Shown: positions 53,385-63,964 of the stretch, piece after piece
Position numbering within the stretch: position 1 is the stretch's first letter
Layout: each line of letters opens with the position of its first letter
Assembly: GCA_014728035.1 (NCBI GenBank)
Contig: WJMJ01000022.1
Coordinates: 83,608-147,607, forward strand
Reading direction: 5' to 3'
Length of the DNA stretch: 64,000 nt
Source of the DNA: Promethearchaeota archaeon
Lineage (GTDB): Archaea; Asgardarchaeota; Thorarchaeia; Thorarchaeales; Thorarchaeaceae
The notes under the pieces: model-generated
What the model was told of the DNA's origin: nothing
The model's database searches: none
The model's input: the letters and a program-made list of their open reading frames with translations, nothing else
Translations under genes and position numbers: made by a program

Positions 53385-54404
53385 CCTGACATATTCGTCT
53401 ACCAAATTTTCCCATGTATGCTCTAATGCAAACATCTGTCCCTTTTCTGAGAGTTCCGAGTATTTCTTCTCGTTTCTAATAAGCAACGAAATTTCCTTTG
53501 CTGCACTCTCTGGATTCAAATGAATTGATAATGGAGCTCCATATGATGTTGCAGATTTTAGATAATGATACTTAAGGGATGTTCGGGCAATTGAAAGAAC
53601 AGGTGTTCCTTGTAACATAGACTCAAGAATGGACAGAAAACCCCCTGCAAAACAAATTTTTGATGCGGCTGAATATCGGCTAGGATCTTCTACTAATCCC
53701 CTGAAATGCACTGGTAAATTCATTCTTTCCGCTTTTGTTCTGATTTTGTCCTCCTCTTTCCCAGCACCACAGATAGTGAGGTCCAAGATGATATCATACT
53801 TCTCTTGTAATATCTTCATGACCTCAATATATTCGAAAATTCCTGTATCTCTCTCCAGTCTGCCAACAAACACTATCCCTTGCTTTTCTTGCACTCTGAT
53901 GATTTTCGGGGTAATTGCCCCAATTGAAATCTTGTCACACTTTACTTTGTATAATTGTTCAATGAATCTTCCAATACATATTGTTCCTTGCACAAGAAAT
54001 CTGGCTATTTTTCGTAAGATAATGAATCGAAAGGGAATTGGATCTCTTTCAAAACCATGAAATGTAGCGTAAACTGGGACTCGATTAAGGAATATCAAAG
54101 GAAGGTACCAGAGTACTAGCGGAACTGGATCATGGATATGTACTATATCGAATGTTGCAAAGTGTTCTCGGTTGGCAATAAACCACCGATAGGTTCTAAG
54201 CAGAGAACTATCATAACCAAAAGGAATGCGAATGATTTGAATCCCATCCCTCTTTTCTTTCAGAGGAATATTGGGTGTGTGTTGCGGAGCAACAACTGTA
54301 ACTTTCACGCCTCTTTTGTGCAACAATGATGATAGCTTTCGAACATGTTTTTGAACTCCACCTATTGATGGATAATATAGTGGTGAAATCATCAGAATTT
54401 TCAT
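53370..54404 (-). CDS. GT4-family glycosyltransferase
   Basis: From ATG 54404 this 344-residue protein opens KILMISPLYYPSIGGVQKHV, a textbook GT4 start. The donor side has GIVFVGRLERDTGIFEYIEV, LTICGAGKEEDKI and the family glutamate in SILESMLQGTPVLSIA. It is a little short for the family. A GTG at 54410 is in frame. It is divergent from the next GT4, with about 210 bases between that hold a TATA-like TTATATAA at 54577-54584. Confidence 0.84.
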   Translation of the reverse strand: MKILMISPLYYPSIGGVQKHVRKLSSLLHKRGVKVTVVAPQHTPNIPLKEKRDGIQIIRIPFGYDSSLLRTYRWFIANREHFATFDIVHIHDPVPLVLWYLPLIFLNRVPVYATFHGFERDPIPFRFIILRKIARFLVQGTICIGRFIEQLYKVKCDKISIGAITPKIIRVQEKQGIVFVGRLERDTGIFEYIEVMKILQEKYDIILDLTICGAGKEEDKIRTKAERMNLPVHFRGLVEDPSRYSAASKICFAGGFLSILESMLQGTPVLSIARTSLKYHYLKSATSYGAPLSIHLNPESAAKEISLLIRNEKKYSELSEKGQMFALEHTWENLVDEYVRLWRR

Positions 54405-54614
54405 TATCACACCTTTTTATCTACCATTTGTCAGTCATTGTACGTGTTACTATTTGCACACTCACTCAAAGTCTCCTCAGTCTTGAGGGATTCCTTTTCC
54501 AGTTTCTATTATATAGTATAATCTGCTAAATCAGTCTGAAATTACACTTCCATCATAATTTTGAGATTTAGATTCAGTTATATAACCTTTCAAAATTGAA
54601 ATCAGGAACAGAAT

Positions 54615-55781
54615 ATGCAATCGGAAAAAGAAAAGCTTCCATTTCATCTCTGTATTGTCAGCCAGTGGAGATTTGATGATCTGGATAGCATCCCCGGAAA
54701 ACCAATTTCTGAAGCAATCAGATTAGCTGAAACTGTTAAGAAAGTGGTGTTTGTGTGTTATAATGAAGAGGGGAAATATTTGTCAAAGCGATTGGCACCT
54801 AATTTGTTTGTTTATACTGTTCCTTTATTGATGAGCAATTCACTTGTTCATACATTGAAAAATATGCTAACACAGTTCACAAGTATGACCTCGTTTCTAT
54901 GTAAGATCGTAGAACAACATGAAATCGATTTTATCCGCGCCGAGAATATTATTCTCGGGGGCATTCCTACCTATATCTGCAGTAAATTATCCGCACTTCA
55001 ATATGCGATCTGGTTAGCTGGATTCGAAGATCGCGTAATAAAAATTAGATATGGGGATGGAATCGTTTCAAAGATAATTCAAGGCTTGTTCACATTGCTT
55101 CGCAAGAGAATACTATCTAGTTCAGAGTTTGCTGTGGGTGTTAGTGCGGAATTATTAGAAGAATCAAAAATGTATACACAATCACCAGTTATTCTTACTC
55201 CTAACTTTGTTGACTTTGAATCCTTTAGACAAAAGGATGAATATGATGCTGGACAAGGACTGATTCGTCTTGTTTACATTGGACGACTAGAATCTGAGAA
55301 AGGTATTGATATCCTTCTTGAAGCTGTTGACATGATTAAACACCGAGATGATTTCATTCTTCATGTAGTTGGATGGGGTTCGCTTCTAGATAATGTGTTA
55401 AATGCATCTAAAAACGGCACTCCTATTGAATATCTGGGAAAAAAACCACACAAGGAGATACCTCGGGTTCTCTTTACTTCTGATATTCTGATACTTCCTT
55501 CCCTTACAGAAGGAATGCCTGCGGTTATCCTTGAAGCACTTGCTACGGGTACTCCGGTGATCGCATCCTCTGTCGGACAAATTCCATCTGTGATAAGACA
55601 TCAAAAAGAAGGTATTCTTATACAACCCAATGATGCAGATCAACTCCGGCAGGCAATTGAATCGCTATTGGACAATCGAGAAATGATTAGAGATATGGGC
55701 AGACAAACTCGCAAAAGAGCAATGGACATATCTGGAAAGTATATGGCTTTTCATAGGGCACTATTCAAAAAATTCGTATGA
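54615..55781 (+). CDS. GT4-family glycosyltransferase
   Basis: The 388 residues include an N-terminal acceptor half without the common glycine-rich start and a clear donor half: RLVYIGRLESEKGIDILLEA, LHVVGWGSLLDNV and LPSLTEGMPAVILEALATGT with the E-x7-E pair. It should transfer a sugar in the glycan pathway. ATG 54615 follows GGA with a TATA box about 30 bases upstream, giving a very short leader. It converges on the GT2 gene. Confidence 0.85.
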   Translation: MQSEKEKLPFHLCIVSQWRFDDLDSIPGKPISEAIRLAETVKKVVFVCYNEEGKYLSKRLAPNLFVYTVPLLMSNSLVHTLKNMLTQFTSMTSFLCKIVEQHEIDFIRAENIILGGIPTYICSKLSALQYAIWLAGFEDRVIKIRYGDGIVSKIIQGLFTLLRKRILSSSEFAVGVSAELLEESKMYTQSPVILTPNFVDFESFRQKDEYDAGQGLIRLVYIGRLESEKGIDILLEAVDMIKHRDDFILHVVGWGSLLDNVLNASKNGTPIEYLGKKPHKEIPRVLFTSDILILPSLTEGMPAVILEALATGTPVIASSVGQIPSVIRHQKEGILIQPNDADQLRQAIESLLDNREMIRDMGRQTRKRAMDISGKYMAFHRALFKKFV

Positions 55782-55825
55782 AATTGAAAACCCCAGAGGT
55801 ACATTATGTTTTCTGCATCGAAAAA

Positions 55826-56593
55826 CTAATCCTTGCGTTTCAAGTCATGACCTGTAAGAACTGCTGCAATAATTCTCAAAAACTTGATTAAGATAACTCC
55901 CAATATTCCGAACGAATATTTTGTAACATTTTTTACAGCTCTTGATTCTCTGTCAGGAAAGTAAGTTACAGAAACAGGAACTTCTTGAATTCTTAATCCC
56001 TGAAACCATACATCGAGAATCATGTCATGTGTGAATGTGAAATATCCAATTAACTCCAGCTCTTCCGCAGCCTGTCGCGATAATGCCCTGAAGCCAGATT
56101 CTGCATCAGCAATTTCTGTTCTTATAATCTTTGAAATTACTTTTGCAATAATCCTATTTCCAATAATTTTGAGAAATGGCATATGTTTGAGCTTGTTTCC
56201 TTTGTGAAACCGAGACCCAATTACCAAGTCGGCTTTATTTTCCAAAACCGGTTTTATAACTCGTGGAATCTCTCGAACATCAAATTGCCCATCTGCGTCA
56301 ATTGTACAGATAACATCCGGATTCATTTTTAGTGCAACATCAATCCCATCTTTTATCGCAGATGCTACTCCCTGATTTTGTTTGTGCTTCAGAATGAAAT
56401 CCGCATTTGCCGAATGTGCAACTTCGTATGTGTTGTCGGTTGATCCATCATCGATTATAATCACTGATGTTTTAGTAAAAGGCAATGGTGTTCTTGGAAT
56501 GCTAGTAATTATTCCTCCCACTGTTTTTTCTTCATTTAGAGCTGGGATAATAACTACAACTTTTCTCTCTCTTTTTGAAGGAATAGACTTCAC
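55826..56593 (-). CDS. GT2 glycosyltransferase, polyprenyl-phosphate sugar synthase-like
   Basis: The 255-residue protein has VVVIIPALNEEKTVGGII, the donor DDG in IIIDDGSTDNTYEV, and the metal site CTIDADGQFD with VIGSRFHKGNKLKHMP. A hydrophobic helix near the C-terminus may tether it to the membrane. It resembles dolichol-phosphate glucose or mannose synthases. It differs clearly from the DPM1-like gene at 46350, so two sugar carriers may be made. It starts at GTG 56593, with only a weak ribosome site. Confidence 0.85.
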   Translation of the reverse strand: MKSIPSKRERKVVVIIPALNEEKTVGGIITSIPRTPLPFTKTSVIIIDDGSTDNTYEVAHSANADFILKHKQNQGVASAIKDGIDVALKMNPDVICTIDADGQFDVREIPRVIKPVLENKADLVIGSRFHKGNKLKHMPFLKIIGNRIIAKVISKIIRTEIADAESGFRALSRQAAEELELIGYFTFTHDMILDVWFQGLRIQEVPVSVTYFPDRESRAVKNVTKYSFGILGVILIKFLRIIAAVLTGHDLKRKD

Positions 56594-56779
56594 TCACCAT
56601 TTAGTGCCTTGAATAGAAGCACCACTTTTTAACCTCTACTTAAGATTTATTGAATCTGTTTTTGGAACTATTTATACTTCTTTTGTCTTCATTCGCTTAG
56701 ATTTTTAAGAAGCTGTCTTTCTGTTTCATTGCGAACTCCATAATATCTGTTTTGCAAATTACGCTGTGAGGATAAAGCT

Positions 56780-57730
56780 ATGAGCCATTTTCTTGAAAAG
56801 AGAATATTAGTAACTGGTGGGGCAGGTTTTATTGCATCCCATCTAATTGATAATTTAATGCAACAGGGAGCAATTGTTCATGCTGTTGACGACATGAGTA
56901 ATGGGAAGATGGAGAATATTTCGTCTTGGATTGATAAAGATAATTTCACATTCACAGAAGCTGATATTAGAGATAAAGAGGCTGTAAGAAAATTATTGAA
57001 AGATGTGGAAATCGTCTTTCACCAAGCAGCAAAAGTAAGTGTGCCCTTTTCTGTAAAAAACCCGTATCTAGTAAATGATGTAAATATCATGGGGACGACA
57101 ATTCTTCTTTCTGAATGTGTTAAGGCTGATGTTGAGAAATTCGTGGTAGCATCTTCTTCTTCTGTTTACGGTGATACCCCTACACTTCCAAAAATCGAAA
57201 CTATGCCGTTAGACCCACTATCACCATATGCTGTTTCCAAGATGACACAAGAGCGAATGGCTATTGCTTTCAATAGTACATACGGCCTGAATACAACTGC
57301 ATTACGATATTTCAATGTTTACGGGCCAAGACAGAGAGGAGGAAGCTATGCAGGTGTTCTCTCAATATTCATTAGAAATGCACTGAAGAATGATCCTCTT
57401 CCTATTGAAGGTGATGGTCAGCAGACTCGTGATTTCACATTTATTGACGATGTTGTACAATGTAATTTGCTTGCAGCAATGAAGCCCAGTTCAGAAGGCA
57501 AAGTTTACAATGTTGGAGCTGGATCGAGAATTTCAATTGAGGATGTTGCTAAAGAAATCATAACAATAACAAACTCCACGTCCGAAATAATCTTTGGAGA
57601 CCCACGGCCTGGCGATGTACATGATAGTCTAGCAAGTATAGAAGCTGCTAAAAAGGATCTAGGATATTCCCCCCAATTCACAATAAAAACTGGTTTGGAG
57701 AAAACCATTGAATGGTACAAGAATGAATGA
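56780..57730 (+). CDS. NAD-dependent sugar-nucleotide epimerase/dehydratase (GalE-like)
   Basis: The 316-residue extended-SDR protein opens VTGGAGFIASHLIDNL for NAD binding, then has VASSSSVYGDTP and the catalytic Y-x3-K in SPYAVSKMTQE. RYFNVYGPRQRGGSYAGV completes the family pattern. It would interconvert a UDP- or dTDP-sugar, such as glucose to galactose, to feed the transferases around it. The upstream AGGATAAAGCT places a ribosome site before ATG 56780. Confidence 0.9.
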   Translation: MSHFLEKRILVTGGAGFIASHLIDNLMQQGAIVHAVDDMSNGKMENISSWIDKDNFTFTEADIRDKEAVRKLLKDVEIVFHQAAKVSVPFSVKNPYLVNDVNIMGTTILLSECVKADVEKFVVASSSSVYGDTPTLPKIETMPLDPLSPYAVSKMTQERMAIAFNSTYGLNTTALRYFNVYGPRQRGGSYAGVLSIFIRNALKNDPLPIEGDGQQTRDFTFIDDVVQCNLLAAMKPSSEGKVYNVGAGSRISIEDVAKEIITITNSTSEIIFGDPRPGDVHDSLASIEAAKKDLGYSPQFTIKTGLEKTIEWYKNE

Positions 57731-57752
57731 ACTGCTGCTAGATATGAAGTAA

Positions 57753-58943
57753 TTATGCATTCGCAGCTGACTTCAAAATATTAGCAATAAAATCAACTCT
57801 TTCATTGTTAGACCATTTGAGATACTTCCTAGTTAACAATCGTCCGTTTCTTATCAGCTTCTCTCTCAACTTCGAGCTATCAAATAGCTGCCGTATTGCT
57901 TCAGCATACTCTGTTGGGTTGAGCGAATCTATCATAATACAGGCTTCATCAAACCCTAGACCAGCCGCTCCAGGGAAATTATGACAGATAACTGGACTTT
58001 CAATAATCAAAGCCTCGTGTGGCGCTTTTGCAAATCCTTCACTTACTGATGGGAATAACATCGCATCAGATATCTCATGAATTGCTAGTACCATATCACG
58101 AGGAACCCTACCCAAGAACGTAACATGTTCGGAGATGGACATTCTTTTTACCTGTTGTTCTAATCGGTTTCGTTCGATACCATCTCCAACTATGATCAAA
58201 TGAGCACTGGGGTGGTCTTCTCTGATTAGATTAAGTGCATCAATTGCAATATCTATTCTTTTTCCAGGCGAAAGTCTTGCAACCGTTACCAGCAGTTTTG
58301 ATTCGTCACTATATTGTGTTTGAATTTTTCTTTTCAGTTCTTCTGCATGCTCTCTTGTAGATTCTGGAATCTCTCTACAGTACTGCATTGAACGAAATAC
58401 GGTTTCTACCCTGCTTCTGGCATTCCTTCCAATTAGCTTTTCTGCATATCTCGCAAGGCCTTTTGTTACTGTAAGTACTTTGCTACTTCTTTTGAAAACT
58501 AGTAGGTCTCTCAAAGGCCACAATAATCTCACAGGAATTGCTAACCAATTCTGTCCATGTAATGCGAGTTCTTGAGTGAGAACGTCACTATCCCATCCCC
58601 TCATCGTGGTCACCAGGGGTGTTTTAGATGTGAGTAGATACAAAAAGGCAATATTCGCATCAGAAAGAGTATCTGAATAGATCACATCTGGAGCAATTCT
58701 TTGTAAGATCTTAGATATTGCAATTTGCCCCTTGATCAATCCTGCTTGTGTCTTTATTAGAATAATATTTTTTGACTTGTCATCTCTCTGATGACTCTGT
58801 AAGAAGCCATGTGAAAATTCGTGAGTAATGATATAGATTTTTTCAAAATGGTCAGAAAATCTTCGTAGTCGCTGTACAAATTCAGTACTTCTATGGTTAC
58901 TTAATGGAAAGGTTACCCCATGACTTAATATTGCTAAAATCAT
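57753..58943 (-). CDS. GT4-family glycosyltransferase
   Basis: The 396-residue protein has LLVTVARLSPGKRIDIAIDA, HLIIVGDGIERNRL and FPSVSEGFAKAPHEALIIESP with the donor-site glutamates. Its N-terminal half starts MILAILSHGVTFPLSNHRST. ATG 58943 has AGGTAAG upstream. It converges on the epimerase gene with 22 bases between, and its divergent neighbour is the large GT-C-like gene. The sugar it transfers cannot be read from sequence. Confidence 0.84.
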   Translation of the reverse strand: MILAILSHGVTFPLSNHRSTEFVQRLRRFSDHFEKIYIITHEFSHGFLQSHQRDDKSKNIILIKTQAGLIKGQIAISKILQRIAPDVIYSDTLSDANIAFLYLLTSKTPLVTTMRGWDSDVLTQELALHGQNWLAIPVRLLWPLRDLLVFKRSSKVLTVTKGLARYAEKLIGRNARSRVETVFRSMQYCREIPESTREHAEELKRKIQTQYSDESKLLVTVARLSPGKRIDIAIDALNLIREDHPSAHLIIVGDGIERNRLEQQVKRMSISEHVTFLGRVPRDMVLAIHEISDAMLFPSVSEGFAKAPHEALIIESPVICHNFPGAAGLGFDEACIMIDSLNPTEYAEAIRQLFDSSKLREKLIRNGRLLTRKYLKWSNNERVDFIANILKSAANA

Positions 58944-59074
58944 CTTACCTACTCCGAATTCTGATACTAATAGATATTATATTATAGCAGACTACAAACC
59001 ATAGATAATGCTTATGATATAATTGAATCTTGAAAGATTAAGTTCAAACTTGTAATGCAAAGTAGGTCGTACTG

Positions 59075-61141
59075 ATGAACAAGGACAAGCTCACTACCAC
59101 ACTTGCTAAACTTCTAGATTCGCCTTTACGTATTAGCCTTAGTGTTTTAGTATTTTCAGTCTGGCTTTTACTATCAGTAGTTGATTTGTTCTATTTTGCG
59201 TACTTTCTATTTTTCCCTTTGTTTTTTATTCAAATTGGGTATCTTTTTAGAATTGCAATCTTTGATGTTTTTCTTGCCCCAAATCAAAAACGTACACTTG
59301 CTCAAATGATGTTCTTGGATATAATGCTTGGCATCATAATCTCAGGAAGTGTTACGATTCTACTAAGCATTTTATTCCTTCTCACGAAGGTTATTACACT
59401 TCTTTCAATGGGTACTCTGTTCATCGTTCTTTCAGTTTCTGCTTGGTTTCGCAAAAAGACCTCAGATTCACAGCCTTCCGAATTTGCATCCTTCGGTTTG
59501 AACCTATCCTCCACGTCTGTGCGTTTGGGCTTAGTTGTCATTTTGTTTGGTCTGATTTTTAGCGTACTTCGACTTTTTCTAACTCCCTGGCCTATGATAT
59601 CTGGAACTGATACATTTAGTCATATGGCTGCAATCCAACAAATAATTCATGATAATGGAACTATCTACATCGTTGAAGGCTATACGTATATATTTCACAT
59701 CATGTTGGCCACCATTAGTCTAACTAGTGGCGCACATCCTCTCTGGGTGATGAATACAGTTCAATTATTCGTATATCCTCTTTCACTTGTTCTATCGTAC
59801 ATATTACTTCTTAAGATCACAGACAACGCATCTTTGTCTTTCCTAGCTACTATCTGTACATTGACGGTATACGAACATGGGGGCTTACTGGCAACATACT
59901 ATCCGTTCCCTTCTGCTATAGCTTTCATTTTTCTTTACATGTCGTTTGTTGGATGTTTCATATTACCTCGTACAAACACAAGCACTGGAATTATTCTTTT
60001 GCTTACAGCTATTACGATTGTGATGTACGTCAATGCTATTTTCGTAGCAGTTCCTCTATTAGCGTATTTGTTGGTCAATCAAGGCTTTCTTGAAAATCCC
60101 ATTTCTAAATTTCTTTCAAAATTGATTTTTGGAATTATCATCCTTGGTGGTGGGATTCTCATATTGCTATATTATTTCTTTTTCCCCCTCCTACAAATGC
60201 CTCAACCTGAAATCTCCATATTATCTACGCTGAGGTTTTCAAATAACTTTGAAAATGCATTTCTACACTTTTCATTAGGATATTCCTATTTACAGATTAT
60301 CGCATTACTTATTGGTCTGGTTATTGTTGGAGTTAATGCTTACGTATTCACTTTTCTTAGAGGCCGGAGATTCAAGAATTTCAATTATGATCTAGTGTTT
60401 CTATTGTCTTTGAGTTACTTGATTGTATTCTTTGCCCCACTACAGTATACTCATAGAATCGAGATGTATTTTCGTCCATTTTTTCTTCTTCTAATTCTAC
60501 TCCCTATTTACATTCTAGCTACAAGGAGCTATTCACTAAATGCCCCCTCTAAGATTGGCTCGAAATCTGCGAAAGTGTTATTCATCATAACTATGCTTCT
60601 AATTATACCAATTTCTTACGAGAAGACAATCACTCAGGCATCTTTTGTCTACTATGGGGAGTCACGTTCTCCTATCTACAACGAAATGATGGCCTTTCAG
60701 TGGGTTGCAAATCATACTTCTGAATCTGATTATATTCTCACTGATATGGCTACGGGTTACATGATTCGTGGTATTCTTTTCAGAAATGCATCAACATCCT
60801 TCTCATTGGATGGAAGACCAAAATCCCCTCATGGATTTCCCTCTTTAGCTGAAGATATATTCGCATTCATGAACTCCTCTGTGGATTCGGTAGAAGAAGC
60901 ATATCAGAATGTTTTGAATAATTCAATTATTCGTGAATATACAACATCTATCTCTTACATTGTGATTAGTAATCGTACATTTAATTGGATTGAACAGGCG
61001 AGGAATGGCTCTCTGATTAGAAGCGCTCAATATAAAACCGAACCTTATGAATCAGACCCATCTTGGACGAAGTTTAACAGTACGTATTTTGAGGTGGTTT
61101 TCGAAATCGGATTCGTCAGAGTGTTAAAATTCCGCTCCTGA
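59075..61141 (+). CDS. Large membrane protein, GT-C glycosyltransferase-like
   Basis: The 688-residue protein has about fourteen membrane helices. A long loop after helix six contains SGTDTFSHMAAIQQIIHDNG, an acidic pattern like that of oligosaccharyl or mannosyl GT-C enzymes. The final 150 residues are soluble and rich in NxS/T sites (HTSESDYIL, FRNASTSFSL), so they lie outside the cell. It may be a transferase acting on the flipped glycan. ATG 59075 has AGGTCG upstream. Confidence 0.65.
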   Translation: MNKDKLTTTLAKLLDSPLRISLSVLVFSVWLLLSVVDLFYFAYFLFFPLFFIQIGYLFRIAIFDVFLAPNQKRTLAQMMFLDIMLGIIISGSVTILLSILFLLTKVITLLSMGTLFIVLSVSAWFRKKTSDSQPSEFASFGLNLSSTSVRLGLVVILFGLIFSVLRLFLTPWPMISGTDTFSHMAAIQQIIHDNGTIYIVEGYTYIFHIMLATISLTSGAHPLWVMNTVQLFVYPLSLVLSYILLLKITDNASLSFLATICTLTVYEHGGLLATYYPFPSAIAFIFLYMSFVGCFILPRTNTSTGIILLLTAITIVMYVNAIFVAVPLLAYLLVNQGFLENPISKFLSKLIFGIIILGGGILILLYYFFFPLLQMPQPEISILSTLRFSNNFENAFLHFSLGYSYLQIIALLIGLVIVGVNAYVFTFLRGRRFKNFNYDLVFLLSLSYLIVFFAPLQYTHRIEMYFRPFFLLLILLPIYILATRSYSLNAPSKIGSKSAKVLFIITMLLIIPISYEKTITQASFVYYGESRSPIYNEMMAFQWVANHTSESDYILTDMATGYMIRGILFRNASTSFSLDGRPKSPHGFPSLAEDIFAFMNSSVDSVEEAYQNVLNNSIIREYTTSISYIVISNRTFNWIEQARNGSLIRSAQYKTEPYESDPSWTKFNSTYFEVVFEIGFVRVLKFRS

Positions 61142-61169
61142 ATCTTCCTAATGGTACCAGAAATATATG

Positions 61170-62711
61170 TCAATCTTCTTTAGATTTACCTGAGATCAAA
61201 ATCACTTCAAAGATATCAATAATCTTGGATAGCTTTCCAGGGAGGAAATCTCTTAGAAAATCCAAATCCGAACTCCTAATTCCTCTCAATAATCTTAAGG
61301 AAAATAGGTATACAAGTAAGCCTAGAATTGCATAGATAGGGAGTATGAACAATTGACTCCATATATTTTGGAATAAAAATAACACGACTATTGCACTAAC
61401 TGAAGCGAGTAGCGGCTTTACTATAAATCTTCCAGCAAAGTTAACCTCATTTAGTGACCACAATAATAGGCCACTTAGTCCGAACTCGGCCAAAATCATT
61501 ATTGATCTAGCTATTACCACTCCCCATATTTGCAATGAATTGACCAATAGGATTGCTGTTACTATCCCACTAAGCAAAACTACAGCTTTTACGTAAAACA
61601 ATCTCTGTGTTCTAGCATGCGCCATAAGTATACTAACATATACGACTGAAGGTGATGAGATGCCGTATATTATTACAAGCAATGATAGAAATGGTGCAGA
61701 ACTAGTATAAACCCCTCCAGCAATCAATAATAGAACATAATACGACTCAAGAGCGATACCAAAGGTAATCGGGAGAAAGATAATGTATAACCATCGGATT
61801 GCTATATCTGCAGCACGTCTTGTACGATCTTTTCCACTACCAGAGAACATCTGTGAGAATTTGGGGAATAAGGCTGAGCTAACCGACATTGGTAGGTAAG
61901 AAACAAGCCCAATAACCGTAAGAACTGGTGTATAAAATCCTAGAGATGCGGATCCAATGAATAGTAACAAGACATATCGGTCTAGTGTTGAGTTCAAATA
62001 ATTCAGAATATTTGAAAGATACAATGGCCCAATGTACTCCATGAGAGCCTTATTTGTTACTCTAGATTCCCCGTCCGACAGGTATCCTTGCGATGCCCAG
62101 TAAAAACATAATGCGGCATCTAAACTATCACCTATTGCCCACCCAAATATGATTCCTAGAATGCCATATCCTTGTAGTAGAAAAATCATTGCAAAAGTTG
62201 CTCTGGATATCCCTCCAATTGCGCCTGCAGTACCTGCTTTTTTTACTCGACCTTGTCCGATAAGAGATCGATGAAAGAAGTTTTTCATAATTAATGGAAT
62301 GATGTCAAAAGCTAAGGACACGATGAAAATCGCATTGCTTGCATCACTTAAGAACAAAGATGCTAAGGGATTTGACAAAATAACAAGGAATAAGGCACTA
62401 CCCATTGAACAAAATGTTGCAGCAATGATTATTCTTTTGAAAAAAGCACGTCCTCCTGCAATACTTTTTTTCCCTCTCAAGTCCGCCAAAAATCGTATTG
62501 CAGCTTGTGGTAATGCAAACGTTCCGAATGTGTTCAGTAACATTCCTAGTATCGTGATGAATGCGAGTATTCCTAGCTCAACTGGTGACGGCAGAATACG
62601 GGCTGCGACCGAGAAATAAAGAACACTGCTTGATGCAGTGATGATGTTCATAACAAATAGTGAGGTAGCATCCCTTGCTACTTTTACATCATCACGCTCT
62701 TCTGAATTCAT
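61170..62711 (-). CDS. Polysaccharide flippase, Wzx/RfbX-like (second copy)
   Basis: The 513-residue MOP-superfamily protein has about fourteen membrane helices and starts VARDATSLFVMNIITASSSVL, resembling the first flippase at 51825 only in pattern. It should move a lipid-linked glycan outward. It converges on the GT-C-like gene, with 28 bases between the stops. The 203 bases upstream up to the next gene hold no gene I can support. Confidence 0.85.
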   Translation of the reverse strand: MNSEERDDVKVARDATSLFVMNIITASSSVLYFSVAARILPSPVELGILAFITILGMLLNTFGTFALPQAAIRFLADLRGKKSIAGGRAFFKRIIIAATFCSMGSALFLVILSNPLASLFLSDASNAIFIVSLAFDIIPLIMKNFFHRSLIGQGRVKKAGTAGAIGGISRATFAMIFLLQGYGILGIIFGWAIGDSLDAALCFYWASQGYLSDGESRVTNKALMEYIGPLYLSNILNYLNSTLDRYVLLLFIGSASLGFYTPVLTVIGLVSYLPMSVSSALFPKFSQMFSGSGKDRTRRAADIAIRWLYIIFLPITFGIALESYYVLLLIAGGVYTSSAPFLSLLVIIYGISSPSVVYVSILMAHARTQRLFYVKAVVLLSGIVTAILLVNSLQIWGVVIARSIMILAEFGLSGLLLWSLNEVNFAGRFIVKPLLASVSAIVVLFLFQNIWSQLFILPIYAILGLLVYLFSLRLLRGIRSSDLDFLRDFLPGKLSKIIDIFEVILISGKSKED

Positions 62712-62914
62712 TATGGAACATCCATTTCTCTTTTATCAAATCGATTTTGTTTCGAATACTTCTAATAGAATGATAATCTTCAAGTTTCCAATTTTTATTG
62801 CTGTCTTCATTTTGTTGATTATTGTCTTTTTAATAATCCATCGCTTGCCATCTTTGTGGATTCGTTGTGTCTGAAAATATTGGTAAGAATGTCAGTTAAG
62901 AACATCTGCATAGT

Positions 62915-63964
62915 TCATATCTCGTATAATTTCTGATATTGATTGCATACTTTCTCAATGCTATACTTTTGAATTGCTGCATCTCTTGCATTTTTGGATA
63001 ACATGTGATTTTTCTTCCTATCCAATGTTTCCAATATTGCCTCTGCCATCATTGTTGGATTGTTTGGTTCAACTACTCTTCCAGCTTGATTTCTCTCTAC
63101 TATATCGGATAAGCCACCTACATTAGTCGTCACAACTGGCAAGCCTGATGACATTGCTTCAATCACGACGATTCCAAATCCTTCGTAAAGGGTGTGAAAA
63201 GCAAACAAGTCTGCTGCCGCATAATATTCTGGTAGTAATCTATCAGGAACATAGCCCACAAGTTTGACTGAGTCTTCAATGTCTAGATGTTGAACGAGCT
63301 GCTGTAGTTTCTCCATCTCACGCCCCTTACCACCAATGATGAACTTCACATTCGGATCAGTAGCTAGCACTTTTTCAGCTGATAGTATTAGTTGTGAAGT
63401 TCTTTTCCGCGGATGTAATCTTTGAATCGCTAACACAATCTGGTCTTCAGAACCCCATCCCAGTTTTTTTCTGAGATGTTCTTTTTCTCCTTTTGAAACG
63501 GGAGAAAACCGTTTCGTTTCTACACAATGAGGAATTATTTCAATCTCCCCCTCGTATCCTTGCTCGTGTCCTCTCTGAGCCAATTCCTCGGTTGATGCAG
63601 TTACAACATCAGCGTATTTCATTATGTATTTCATATATTTTGCAAATCTTTTGTGTGTTGTAGTATATGGGTCATACGTTGTTGAACCAATTAGAGTTAA
63701 GATAAACTTGGAATTAGTAAGAAGTTTCGTAACCAAAACCCCCCCTCCCAGATGAAAGGGTTCAAAGAGATGCAGTATCGAAGAGTCTTCAATGTAGGGA
63801 ATCATTGAGGTCATGAATCCTAATTGACCCTGAATTATCTTATAGGGGGATTTTCCCGTAGGAGCGGTCTGGATTATCCTATAGTTTCTAGTTCGCAGCC
63901 CTTTGGTATGATGTATCTCTCCTCTTTTTGGTACGATTACCGTAGTATCTACTCTTCTCCCCAT
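62915..63964 (-). CDS. GT4-family glycosyltransferase, N-terminally cut by an in-frame stop
   Basis: The 349 residues include the full donor half: VLAIQRLHPRKRTSQLILSA, FIIGGKGREMEKL and TLYEGFGIVVIEAMSSGLP with both glutamates. The protein begins MGRRVDTTVIVPKRGE, which in GT4 proteins sits about 35-40 residues in, after a GG-x-E region. The TAA directly before the ATG interrupts a continuous upstream frame reading GQEYLVDRIAN. There is no ribosome site before the ATG, so the gene is probably broken by a nonsense change or a sequence error. Confidence 0.8.
   Translation of the reverse strand: MGRRVDTTVIVPKRGEIHHTKGLRTRNYRIIQTAPTGKSPYKIIQGQLGFMTSMIPYIEDSSILHLFEPFHLGGGVLVTKLLTNSKFILTLIGSTTYDPYTTTHKRFAKYMKYIMKYADVVTASTEELAQRGHEQGYEGEIEIIPHCVETKRFSPVSKGEKEHLRKKLGWGSEDQIVLAIQRLHPRKRTSQLILSAEKVLATDPNVKFIIGGKGREMEKLQQLVQHLDIEDSVKLVGYVPDRLLPEYYAAADLFAFHTLYEGFGIVVIEAMSSGLPVVTTNVGGLSDIVERNQAGRVVEPNNPTMMAEAILETLDRKKNHMLSKNARDAAIQKYSIEKVCNQYQKLYEI

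Noticed and set aside
62638..62874. 78-residue forward frame with a hydrophobic end
   Set aside because: It overlaps the flippase start and its promoter region antisense, with no ribosome site; the hydrophobic run follows from T-rich DNA.
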